Positions 26,201 to 32,923 of a DNA stretch of 64,000 bases are shown in pieces (within the stretch, counting starts at the first letter, position 1; every line of letters starts with the position of its first letter). The position numbers and the translations under genes were made by a program. Source of the stretch: Onthophagus taurus. Its lineage: Eukaryota > Arthropoda > Insecta > Coleoptera > Scarabaeidae. The notes beneath the pieces were generated by a model that did no database searches, was not told the DNA's origin, and saw only the letters and a list, made by a program, of their open reading frames with translations. The stretch spans positions 7,075,501-7,139,500 of the forward strand of contig NC_091970.1 in assembly GCF_036711975.1 (NCBI RefSeq), written 5' to 3'.

Positions 26201-29200
26201 TGGTTTTCTCAATTTTTCTTTTTGTGTAATAAAATTGTTAAAATCATCAAAAAATGAATTTTTTGAATAACTAATTAATTATTTTGTGATTTATAACATT
26301 TCTTATATTTTCTTTTATAATTTTTGTAACAATATTAGTAGTGCAATTAATATAAAGATTCTTTTTATTAACATTTTTGTCGACGTTACGGAACCCAACT
26401 ATATTATACGTATATTTGGTTGCCTATATCACAGAAAATTTTTCGAATCAATTGCGCTATAATAGTTAGCATAAGATGTCACTATGTTGTATATTTTTAT
26501 TGAACTAAAACATTGGGGTTTAGTCGTGAAAAAAACTTTCAGTTATCAATGTCAACTTTAATTTTATTATTATATTAGTAATCTTGATAAAAAATCCTTT
26601 CAAATGAGTCCAAACTCGACATGTTTAACGTTAATATTAATGGAAATACAATCACTTCCGGCAACGTCAATTTTGACATATTTGTCATCTTCATTAAAAA
26701 AGTTAGCAACAATGAAGCTGGCAATTTAATTTTTAAATATTAATACCAACCTTAATTTTTAATTTTTTTTTATATTTTTGTTTTTGTGACAAATATTTAG
26801 ACATTCTTTAAAAATTAAGAATGTGTCAAAATGACATTGACAATTCAAACCGGAAGTTGCTTATATCTCGAGTAATATTCGAATTAGACGTATCGTGTAT
26901 GGACTCATTTTAAAGGATTTCTCACAACGATTACAAATATGTCAAAATTGACGTTGACATTCTTAACCGGAAGTTGACCATAACTTCATTAACATTGGAG
27001 ATAAATATGTCGTGTTTGTACTCATTTTAAAGGATTTTTAATGAAGATTACAAATATGTCAAAATTGAGGTTGACATTTTAAACCTGAAGTTAGTTATCA
27101 AATAATAGACAAATGGGCAACTTCATAGTGTTCTTTCATGATGTATTCTTTATGAAAAAAAACTTTAATATGTGTCCAAACAAGACGCACTTATCTCAAA
27201 AAACAAAAAAAGTTGGAATAAAAAACATTAAACCCGAAGTTAGCAACAATGAAGATTGCAATTTAATTTTTAAATATTAATACCAACCTTAATTTTTAAT
27301 TTTTTTTTTATTATATTTTTGTTTTTGTGACAAATATTAAGACATTCTTTAAAAATTAAGAATATGTCAAAATGACATTGACATTTCAAACCGGAAGTTG
27401 CTTATATCTCGAGTAATATTCGAATTAGACGCATCATGTATGGACTCATTTTAAGCGATTTCTCACAACGATTATAAATATGTCAAAATTGACGTTGACA
27501 TTCTTAACCGGAAGTTGACCATAACTTCATTAACATTGGAGATAAATATGTCGTGTTTGTACTCATTTTAAAGGATTTTTAATGAAGATTACAAATATGT
27601 CAAAATTGAGGTTGACATTTTAAACCTGAAGTTAGTTATCATATAATAGAAGATTTATAACTGAAGTTAATCTAGCGTTAGTCACTTTTCCGAACATTCT
27701 TTTTATTTTTAACGTGTTTTTGGGTCATTTCACATTGATTAAAAAAATCGTCGATTTTAACATAATGATTCTAGAATATTGTTTTAATTTTGTAAATTAG
27801 CAACTAATAATCTGATTTCGATTTTGATACGTGAACTTTGACACGTCGTCGTAATTAAGGAGAAGTACGGTAGCACTGTAGTAACTGTGGGGAATACATT
27901 GAAAACAGCTCTAAGGACATTACTCAGATAATTTGTAACCTAATCCAATGAGAGTAACCAGTAATTGATGTCTTGTAGAGTTTAATCATGTTCAGGATTG
28001 TTTAGGTAAGGTTGGCAAAAGACTATGTTCTCCCAGGTACTTCCTTGAGTTCGAGACGATATTCCTCGTTTCTCGGCTATACAAGATTGTGGCACTCTTA
28101 AGGCACAAGGTGAGGTTGATTTCTTCTTCCTTCTTTTAAGACCTTTGCCTTGTACTCTATAATCTAGAGACCATCCAACTTTCATACCATCCCTTGGAGA
28201 ATTTTCGGCAATCTGTTATCATCCATCTCTCAACGTAGTGCTTAATATTCAAGAACTCAACATTTTTATACTGAAGGTTATTTACCCTGAAACACAAACC
28301 AAATCTCGCCCAACATTTTTACCACGAGGTGTTCACTCTAGTAACCATAACCGATCTTTCCCAATCTATCTCACATTGTGTAATGTTCATAATTTAACCC
28401 AACATTTTTTACTGAAGATTATTTACTCTCAAAAACAAAACCAACTTCACGCAACATTATTTTCCTAGGGTAGAAACATGTCAGAGTTTTTCCAATTTAC
28501 CTGGTGTTGCGCAACTTCCATAACCTTACCCAACAATTTTTACTTCATTCTAGTAAACATAACTGACCTTTCACAATCTACCTGACATTACATAGCACCT
28601 AATGAATATGGAAGACAACTAAAATATTCAAAATAATGGAAGAATCAGGCTTAATATCTACATATAGTAAAGAGATATCAGCTATAGTAAAGAAGATGTT
28701 TCATTTAGAGTATTACATATAGCTCCTCCTTTTGTCTTTCTTAAAATAACTGCTTCATTAATTTCAAGACATCGTCATTTCTTGCTTTTTAAGCTATAGA
28801 ATAGGCTAATCTGCTAGCATGTTGAGTTGAGTGTGTTTTAGTTTTCAAATCGTATAGATACTACAAAATAGTTTGAATCTGATGTTAACTGGTACATACA
28901 AAAAAGATTTACTCCGCTTTGTTTAGGTTATTATAAGAAAACTACATCTCTACGTCTTCTTAATCCTTCTAAACTCTTAGATTATTGAGCAATTAAGTAA
29001 CTTGTTTATGTAGATTTCGAACACAAAAGTCTCAATGTTGTTTCTTGAACTCTTCTACGAGCTGATTTCTACAAAAGTAGTTTTGAAGCAGTTGTATAAG
29101 CTTGGATAAAGTACGAAGGAATAATATTTTTGTGCTCTCTTATTTGTTTCCTAAGGTAACTTGATCCGATTAAGATATACGAATTTTTAACATTTTCTTC

Positions 29201-30335
29201 TATAATTCGAGAATGGATGGAGATATCGAGATGCGGTTTTCACTAATATTTAGCAAATTTTATGGTTATTAAGGGTCTGTGAAGTAAATAGTACCGTTCC
29301 ATTTAACTTTCTTTCGAACATCACAAAAATATGTAACCGCTGCAGATAACGCCCTCTAGCTTATTTGTTTTAAACTAAGCGGTCTTACTGAAAACATTTT
29401 TAAAAACAGCATGAAATGGTCTTTCAAACAAGACTAAAAATATTCAAATCGGTAGAATGGTCCAGGACCCTTAATGGGACACCCTGTATATGTTATGGCG
29501 GGGTTTGTTCTTAGAGAGTTAGAGATCTCGATGATCTCAGTAGAGTTAGAGTTTATTGTGTTTTATTTCTTCCTTTCTCCTCCAACGGATTAACATCTTA
29601 TTTGTACCTGGCTGAATAGGGATCGTTTCGATTTTTGGATTAACTCTTTTATAAAAAGAAGTCCTTAGGCGTTTTTACCATGTTGTGAATTGTAAGAAAT
29701 CATTTTAATCGATTTTTCCATTAAAACTAAAACAATAATGTTTTAAAATTGTTCGAACGATATCGTAAAATGGGCTTGACGTGTCCCACTTACCTTATTT
29801 AGTTAAAAGGCGAATAGAATAAGGTTTAGGTAAACATATACAATAAATATCTTAAGTTTCAATTACTAATATGTAATAATTAAGAAGTTATTTAATTAAT
29901 TTAATAATATCTAGTTCATCGATACATATTTTTGAGGTCAATGACAACTATCTTTCGTTTGCAATCTCTGGGCTCTATTTCACACGTTCCATAATCTCTA
30001 ATTATTACGTTATGTAAATTAACATAACGTCGCGTAGTAAATCCATTGTTTTATTTCATTAACATTAAAACGGAAAAAAAGAAAAATTCTTACCTCGATG
30101 TGTCACTTTTAATATCATCGTTACGATGACACTGCGAACAACTACAGAAAGAATATTGAGATTCCAAGTCGCTATTAATCTCCTTCGAAGCGTTTGATGT
30201 TCTCGATTTCGACCATTTTTCCGCGATTATAATCGCCCATGTACGGTGAAGCAAAAAGATCACTTTGTTGGTTCGTTCTTTGGCGCTTTGAGATTTTTCC
30301 GAAATGCACGATTTATCACTTAAATTATTTCCCAT
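3685..30335 (-). CDS. mwh: multiple wing hairs (GBD-FH3 protein), five coding exons, about 811 aa
   Basis: In transcript order the coding exons are 30335-30094, 12479-12386, 11996-11725, 5815-5509 and 5205-3685. All junctions keep frame and have GT-AG ends. Drosophila Mwh is a planar-cell-polarity effector that limits actin prehair formation. It has a GTPase-binding/FH3 region like formins but no FH1 or FH2. Here the GBD/FH3 region covers roughly residues 130-410: LRQFGTVSELLCKLKSDL, then FVADPLDGATLLLDVLRII, then VRFRFLVGMLTSSGNQSE. A long coiled coil follows (about 405-480), then a second charged coil and a Ser/Asn-rich tail ending SGLY. The absence of FH1/FH2 before the stop is the main reason for calling it mwh rather than a formin. 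An internal ATG (12454-12452) would give a 722-aa form. The 17.6-kb and 5.9-kb introns hold satellites, and the latter also a nested gene. Confidence 0.78.
5509..5815 (-). CDS. mwh: mwh internal exon: core of the FH3-like region
   Basis: The acceptor TTTTAG lies just above 5815 and the donor CAG|GTAATT is at 5508-5507. Joined to exon 11996-11725, the split codon AG|T gives a seamless family-like stretch, SYVSFVQEFVADPLDG. The frame reads on through DELSCLQCLMYCVIRYN to IIALQ. The following 303-nt intron (5206-5508) carries the word GGCGCCATCTATG at 5372-5384. Confidence 0.85.
5996..6973 (-). CDS. SAXO/FAM154-like axonemal microtubule-stabiliser protein, 325 aa, nested in an mwh intron
   Basis: This is one uninterrupted exon. 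The repeated pattern (P..KF.P.N......GRM.D.TT...S/DY) occurs about five to six times between residues 80 and 290, for example RMDDGTTYNRSYLP, PMQDITTQKHDYVPKP and RMSACTVNRMSFLP. It resembles the Mn repeats of SAXO1/SAXO2 (FAM154), which bind microtubules inside cilia and sperm flagella. The N-terminus and C-terminus are Cys/Pro rich, and SAXO proteins have a Cys-rich N-terminus. It lies on the same strand as mwh, wholly inside the 5816-11724 intron. A TATA-like run (6988-7003) sits 15-30 bp before the ATG, and an AATAAA complement lies at 5879-5884. Testis or ciliated-cell expression is inferred from the family. Confidence 0.72.
   Translation of the reverse strand: MADCECSPPPPKSHQDGCIPCSVPVIPGGTPVTVVKPCQPPPAKNTDECCNVVVPIVTAVEDRPVPIKKKCRYIQPARPSSFKPDRDYKPPACRMDDGTTYNRSYLPSETERSSQFHPSNNLCVGEGRMSDNTTHNMSFQGHTNVLPPCPIVPCEHNFQGEGPMQDITTQKHDYVPKPFSKTGKFSPTNNIFSSDCPLSDKTTNRLSYMPVKGDRVAKFIPTNALELPTGRMSACTVNRMSFLPWEQQEKIDMPWAKKPKFVPPTMRMEGCTVQKMSFGPPGEYVECSEDCPDGIDCPELDCHTSVPKHKPQDCTAPCCCPRASC
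7020..7790. other. mwh intron 3: diverged short-repeat DNA, no gene seen
   Basis: This is AT-rich sequence. From about 7190 to 7570 it carries a decayed minisatellite built on words such as GCAGTATCCAGAG and ACTTTGCAG, with no stable period. No coding frame resembles a known family. Confidence 0.5.
7795..10050 (+). repeat. CTTCATCAAAA satellite with a 1.1-kb higher-order duplication
   Basis: The monomers are built on AAACTTCATGAAAA..GTG.GGAATTTACAAAAACTTCATCAAAA, spaced about 111-152 bp (ACTTCAT at 7951, 8103, 8245, 8387, 8498). A block of about 1.1 kb is then repeated as a whole: 7840-8940 matches 8941-10045 at an offset of 1101-1110 bp with few changes. Open frames at 8250-8594 and 9341-9709 (KLHENV.NLQKLHQNL pattern) are by-products of the stop-poor repeat. 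A more diverged tail continues to about 10,300. Confidence 0.85.
10050..10530. other. Diverged continuation of the CTTCATCAAAA satellite
   Basis: Words such as AACTTCATCAAA and CTTCAATGAA continue but no period is left. No gene is visible. Confidence 0.45.
10535..11165 (+). mobile_element. Dispersed about 620-bp composite repeat (family A), full copy
   Basis: The element contains several internal sub-units. Each has CAAATATGTCAAAATTGA.GTTGACATT, a CCGGAAGTTG or CCCGAAGTTAG core and CTCATTTTAAAGGATTTT, alternating in orientation. It ends in a block of about 65 bp with inverted ends, TACAGG.TGTTCCATTTA and TAAATGGAACATCCTGTA. It has no coding capacity. Other copies lie at 13.1-14.8, 17.2-20.2, 23.5-24.2 and 26.5-27.7 kb, all in the large mwh introns. 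The transposon class is not established. Confidence 0.7.
11165..11640. other. Unassigned intronic DNA with a transposon-end fragment
   Basis: No gene was recognised. ATACAGCGTGTTCATAAAGCTTAG near 11393 resembles the end of a TA-flanked DNA element. Confidence 0.35.
11725..11996 (-). CDS. mwh: mwh exon carrying the start of the GTPase-binding region
   Basis: The acceptor TTTTAACAG precedes 11996. The donor AG|GTAAGT follows 11725, leaving a two-base codon remainder that matches the next exon. The translation includes IYNPEDYALSLKKWGRKPP, a Pro/Ser/Arg linker with VDPERSRTKSHSFRDYRNP, and LRQFGTVSELLCKLKSDL. Confidence 0.85.
12386..12479 (-). CDS. mwh: mwh second exon with internal start codon
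   Basis: The exon is bounded by TTTTTTTGCAG above 12479 and by AAG|GTGTGA below 12386. It holds an ATG at 12454-12452 followed by APNSEDGVRINNFSWNEECI. The 25 bases before this ATG are open and join in frame to the exon at 30094. Both a long form and a form starting here are therefore possible, the latter if an alternative promoter or leader is used. Confidence 0.75.
12480..13055. other. Start of the 17.6-kb mwh intron, no gene supported
   Basis: A 71-codon plus-strand frame (12509-12724) reads through here but matches no family I recognise. The rest is AT-rich. Confidence 0.4.
13060..14765 (+). repeat. Two tandem family A copies (offset about 1.03 kb)
   Basis: The block at 13100-13760 is repeated at 14127-14765 with an offset of about 1026 bp. 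Both halves keep CCGGAAGTTG, CTCGAGTAATATTG and CTCATTTTAAAGGATTTTTAATGAAGATTAC. The left end carries TTGTATATTTTTATTGAAC and CATTCGGGTTTAA, words also found in the palindromic array at 21.9-23.5 kb. This ties the two repeat types together. Confidence 0.7.
14770..16980. other. mwh intron 1, mostly unique AT-rich DNA
   Basis: No gene was recognised. A frame at 15455-15679 has no family likeness. CTGAAGATGGCCCAGGACCGAAAC (14951-14974) resembles a hairpin-bearing tail seen in insect retroelement 3' ends, but this is not proven. The small hairpin at 15425-15493 is listed separately. A short palindrome-rich stretch (CAGCTGTACAGCTG; GGCAGCCATGCTGCC) lies at 16,806-16,950. Confidence 0.4.
15425..15493. 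other. Isolated GC-rich hairpin of pre-miRNA size
   Basis: Arms 15425-15450 and 15468-15493 pair at 23 of 26 positions around a 17-nt loop. The stem contains GACGTCGCGC in otherwise AT-rich intron DNA. It is not part of the arrays seen elsewhere in the window. It could be an intronic small-RNA hairpin or the remnant of a tiny inverted-repeat transposon. Confidence 0.45.
16983..17110. repeat. Single foldback unit of the CTAGTTCTAG family
   Basis: CGGCTAAACCCGAATG at the left and CGTTCGTGTTTAGCCG at the right are inverted. Between them, CTAGTTCT..GTCTAGTGTTAGTTCTA pairs with TAGAACTAACACTAGAC.TAGAACTAG. It is the same unit as in the array at 21.9-23.5 kb. Confidence 0.7.
17158..20176 (+). repeat. 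577-bp satellite, about five near-identical units
   Basis: A family A copy starts at 17158. From about 17323 a unit repeats with GAGTTATTAGTATCCCGG at 17596, 18173, 18748, 19325 and 19902, a spacing of 575-577 bp. Each unit holds the family A right half, a segment beginning ATACAGGGTGAGTTATTAG, the 65-bp block with TGTTCCATTTACGCGTAAC, and a junction with CATTCGGGTTTAGCCGCACG plus a T-tract. Units differ by only a few bases, so amplification or homogenisation is recent. Confidence 0.9.
20177..20400 (+). pseudogene. Coding-like fragment, copy 1 (inverted partner at 24240-24470)
   Basis: From about 20,270 one frame reads GEITEKISQNVQEMT, then a stop, then EDFKTMERQLDLSITGEE. The other copy, on the opposite strand, reads ETTQKISQSVEKMAKH then FKAIERQLELSITGEE. 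Most differences between the two keep the amino-acid character, which suggests a formerly coding, helix-forming segment. I do not recognise the family. It could be a captured host exon or a piece of a transposon ORF. Confidence 0.4.
20401..21925. other. mwh intron 1, unique DNA with a GC-richer block
   Basis: No gene was recognised. A GC-richer island at about 21,590-21,850 has open frames on both strands (plus 21655-21837, minus 21598-21858) but no family signature. It might be an unannotated leader exon or a regulatory element of mwh. Confidence 0.35.
21930..23465. repeat. Palindromic CTAGTTCTAG / GTTTAGCCG array
   Basis: About eight head-to-head units of 150-180 bp. Each has a central hairpin CGGGTTTAGCCG...CGGCTAAACCCG enclosing GTCTTGAGAGACG. 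Outside it are arms built from TTCTAGTTCTAG.TCTAGTGTTAGTTCTA and the complement, meeting at AATAATCTAACGCTGAATAA. Because every unit is an inverted repeat, a transcript from either strand could fold along almost its whole length. Confidence 0.88.
23466..24215 (-). mobile_element. Family A copy in reverse orientation
   Basis: It begins TACAGGATGTTCCATTTA and carries the CCGGGATACTAATAACTCACCCTGTAT segment, then the CCGGAAGTTG-type sub-units, all complementary to the 577-bp satellite unit. It directly abuts the palindromic array. Confidence 0.75.
24240..24470 (-). pseudogene. Coding-like fragment, copy 2 (inverted partner of 20177-20400)
   Basis: On the minus strand a 47-codon frame reads ETTQKISQSVEKMAKH, then QKNFKAIERQLELSITGEE, without a stop. 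This is more intact than the partner copy. Both copies share the flank word GGAGTACCTTATCAATAGTGAAAT. The pair brackets the palindromic array, so the array may lie inside a larger inverted structure. Confidence 0.4.
24480..26470. other. mwh intron 1, unique AT-rich DNA
   Basis: No gene was recognised. A GC-rich patch at 25,955-26,110 (CGCGGCGCG, GTACCCGCGGGTTGTCGCG) could be a promoter or enhancer, but there is no clear initiator or coding start. Confidence 0.35.
26475..27655 (+). repeat. Two tandem family A copies (offset about 545 bp)
   Basis: The block ending CTGAAGTTAGTTATCA repeats: the CCGGAAGTTGCTTATATCTCGAG core occurs near 26,851 and 27,397. Internal sub-units match those at 13-14.8 kb but are more diverged than the 577-bp satellite. 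Confidence 0.7.
27660..29055. other. mwh intron 1, diverged repeats, no gene supported
   Basis: From 28,250 to 28,600 a decayed unit of about 140 bp recurs (ACATTTTT.ACTGAAG.TTATTTAC, then TTTCCCAATCTATCT or a variant). A 67-codon minus frame at 27982-28185 has no family likeness. Confidence 0.4.
29060..29485 (+). mobile_element. Right part of a DNA element ending GGGACACCCTG|TA
   Basis: It matches 37400-37830 over about 390 bp, including AAGCTTGGATAAAGT, GTAACCGCTGCAGATAACGCCCTCTA and AATGGTCCAGGA. Its right end, TTAATGGGACACCCTG followed by TA, is like the other TA-flanked elements here. No transposase is seen. Confidence 0.6.
29490..30090. other. mwh intron 1 next to exon 1, no gene seen
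   Basis: AT-rich unique sequence with no recognised feature. Confidence 0.4.
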
Positions 30336-30347
30336 GTTTTGATTATT
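30094..30347 (-). CDS. mwh: mwh first coding exon with an N-myristoylation-type start
   Basis: The acceptor TTTTATTTTAG precedes 30347. There is a 12-base leader, then an ATG at 30335-30333. The frame runs 80 codons to the donor AG|GTAAGA (30093). The protein begins MGNNLSDKSC. Gly2 and Ser6 fit the N-myristoylation pattern and a Cys lies at residue 10. The two-base codon remainder joins in frame to the exon at 12479 without a stop, which links this exon to mwh. Inclusion in the same transcript is inferred from frame, strand and splice sites. Confidence 0.6.
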
Positions 30348-30862
30348 CTAAAATAAAAAGAATTAATTAAATTGATTAAAAGTAAAGCTTTTCCTTTTAC
30401 GCTATAGGTTAATGATTTAATAAAAGGAAATTGACCTTAAGTTAATTAAGTTGGTATTAAAATTAAAATGGAAAGAAACGTAGGTGATTTTTCATCACCT
30501 ACGATTTTCCTTTTTATAGGTCCAGATCACTTTCTTCTTCTACGTCTAAACTCACAATCAAACCATTTTAAGTGAACCGTTTAGTGCAACTTTCTAACGC
30601 AGTTATTTCACTGCAAAATTGAAAGTAAATTTTGTTTAAAAATTAATTTCACATAACTTTATGATTATTTTAATGTTATAACTTCAAAATTACACTTTTT
30701 AGAACACTCTCTAACGTTACATAGACTCTTTGTAATATCACGTGGGTACATTTTCACTTTCTCCACTTGCAAAGTGCATTCGTGTGTTTATTAAGGAATG
30801 TTATTGTTGCTTTCTATCCGGACATTTAATTAATTATTTATTTTATTAAAAAATAATCTCAC

Positions 30863-31289
30863 CTTACAATAATTTGTATCTTCTTATTTCAAATTAATAT
30901 TTTAACACGTTTCGCTTGACTCCACATCAAGATCTCTTTCGATTCTGGCGCAGACATTCGCCAGACGATGAAGAACCAGGTGAACTTTAAACGAAGAGAA
31001 CTGGTGGAAGGAGGAAGCACGAAAAGCCTTTAAAGTCTTTGAAGTGGTCGGTGAGGCCGTTTGAACTCTTAACCCACAACAACACTGTTTGCTCCGTTAC
31101 CACTAACCTCTACTTCTAGTCGAAGAAATTTTTTGCGCCGCCGATTACCGGGAAAGCGTTCGCTGGTTTTGCCGTCGTGATCCTCTTTAGACGGGTCTTT
31201 AGAGAATGAACGGGCCCCCACCGAATACGCGATGCGAAAAGACTCGCGGGGAATGTGAATGGGGCCCTCCTCCATCGATTCCAGAAAAG
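30863..31289 (-). other. Probable upstream exon of mwh with a 68-codon open frame (31275-31069)
   Basis: The acceptor TTTTGTTTTAG lies above 31289 and a good donor (AAG|GTGAGA) lies below 30863. The ATG at 31275 opens a frame beginning MEEGPIHIPRESFRIAYSVG and ending at a stop at 31069. This block is much richer in GC than its surroundings. Either it is leader sequence with an upstream ORF, or an internal donor (GTAGAG|GTTAGT) is used. In the second case the frame would run straight into the MGNN exon in phase. No family was recognised. Confidence 0.45.
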
Positions 31290-31379
31290 CTAAAACAAAA
31301 AATTTAATTATATTAATTTACGTTTTAAATTTAAATTTATTTTTTAATAACCGATTCAATCCGAATATACATATAGTCT

Positions 31380-32660
31380 TCTACCAATAGTATACTTCAA
31401 CCATATCTAGTATTTCTAGCAATATATAATCTTCTGCCAGCAGTATATAGTCCTATACCAACAGTATCTATACCTCAACCAACGATATCTTATATTTCTA
31501 GAAGTATATAGTCTTCTGCCAACAATATTTACTCTTCAACCAGCGATATCTACTATTTCTAGAAGTATCTAGTTTTCTGCTAGCAGTATATAATCTTCTG
31601 CCAGCAATATCTACTCTTCAACTAACAGCATATAGTGTTTTTAGCAGTCTATAGCCTTACTCTCAGTATAGTAAAGCTGATATACTGACTTGGACAAGTT
31701 AGCAACTTTAACGATTAACCCTTCCAAATCCTTAGAGGTTATTTTTGGGCCCAGCGGTGGCAGATTGATAGCTGACTTACCTTTGTTAAACAACTTTCAT
31801 TTAGTTCCAGCTTACTAACTTCCTCTAAAACTCGCAATCTCGGTGTTATCATGGACTCTCGTTTGAGGTTCAAGAAACATACTAGTAAGCTTGTTAACTC
31901 GCAATATTCCACTCTAAAGCTACTCTATAAATAAATAACAATCGACATATGCTACACTTAGAGCTCATTTATGTGAAGTATTAAATGCTCTCTGTTTGCC
32001 AATTTTGCCGATGCTCTTTATAACTCAAGCATTGATGATATTCGTCGAATTCAGCACGTTCAAAATGCGTGTCTTCGTTGCATATTTGACATTAGAAAGT
32101 ATCCCATTCTTTGGGATGGGTTGGTTGGTTGAGTATGTCGCGACGTAGAGAGTTACATTCTACGTGTTTACTTCATAGAATTATTTTGCATAAATCATCT
32201 CCTTATTTTTATAATAAAATTATATTTAGAACAGAATAGTATCGATATTTCCCACTATCTTGAATTATCTTCATTACGGATTCTGGATACAACTTTGCTG
32301 CTTCGTGATCGGCTGAAGCAGACTCTTCCATCAATTTTAAATTGTAAATCAAATCATAAATCAAAAAATTGTCGTAGAGCTTTGTAGCATTATCTCTATT
32401 GAGCTTAGAATGGCTGTTTTGAGTTTGATCTTAAACTTTTTCTATTACTATTACTCTACAAATTTTATTAATCCGACAGTATTTATACTTCAACCATCGA
32501 TATCTAGAATTTCTAGAAGTATATAGTCTTCTGCTAGCAGTATCTACTCTTCAACTAAAGGCATCTAGTATTTTTTAGCAGTGTATAGTCTTCTATCAAC
32601 AATATCTATATCTGAATCAGCAATATCTAGTTTTTCTAGAAGTATATAGTCTTCTGCCAA
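31380..32660 (+). repeat. Diverged TATAGTCTTCT / GATATCTAGTATTTCTAG minisatellite
   Basis: The words AGTATATAGTCTTCTGCCAG, CAGTATCTA.ACTTCAACCA and GATATCTAGTATTTCTAG recur irregularly. The same words build the 540-bp satellite and the array at 51.9-56.8 kb. The array is interrupted by a LINE remnant (31690-32420). Confidence 0.8.
31690..32420 (+). pseudogene. LINE reverse-transcriptase C-terminal remnant
   Basis: Frameshifted pieces read TLTINPSKSLEVIFGPSGG, LGVIMDSRLRFKKHTSKLV, IRRIQHVQNACLRCIFDIRK and RRRELHSTCLLHRIILHKSS. This is the order typical of the C-terminal third of insect non-LTR (Jockey/R1-like) ORF2. Stops and shifts make it dead. Only the 3' end is present, as expected for a 5'-truncated insertion. 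Confidence 0.82.
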
Positions 32661-32923
32661 CTAACCGAGACAATTAATCTTCGCAAATAAGCACGATTTC
32701 TTAAGCAGTTATTAATTACCTGTAACAGAATTTATGAATAACAATTATTAAAAGTTTTTCATATCATTAAAACTTAAAACATTAAAACCGTGAACATACT
32801 TAATTCTCTAAAGTGACTTCTACAACCAAAACAAAGTCCGCAATTAAGATTTTTCCAACATTTAACATTCACTTCTTTCTGCTAATACATCTCCATTAAT
32901 CCCAACAAGCAAGTTTCCTCCAA

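Noticed and set aside
30479..30503. Perfect 10-bp stem hairpin (CGTAGGTGAT..ATCACCTACG) as a terminator or small RNA
   Set aside because: It is too short for a miRNA precursor, and hairpin terminators do not apply to insect pol II genes. It is probably incidental in the intron.
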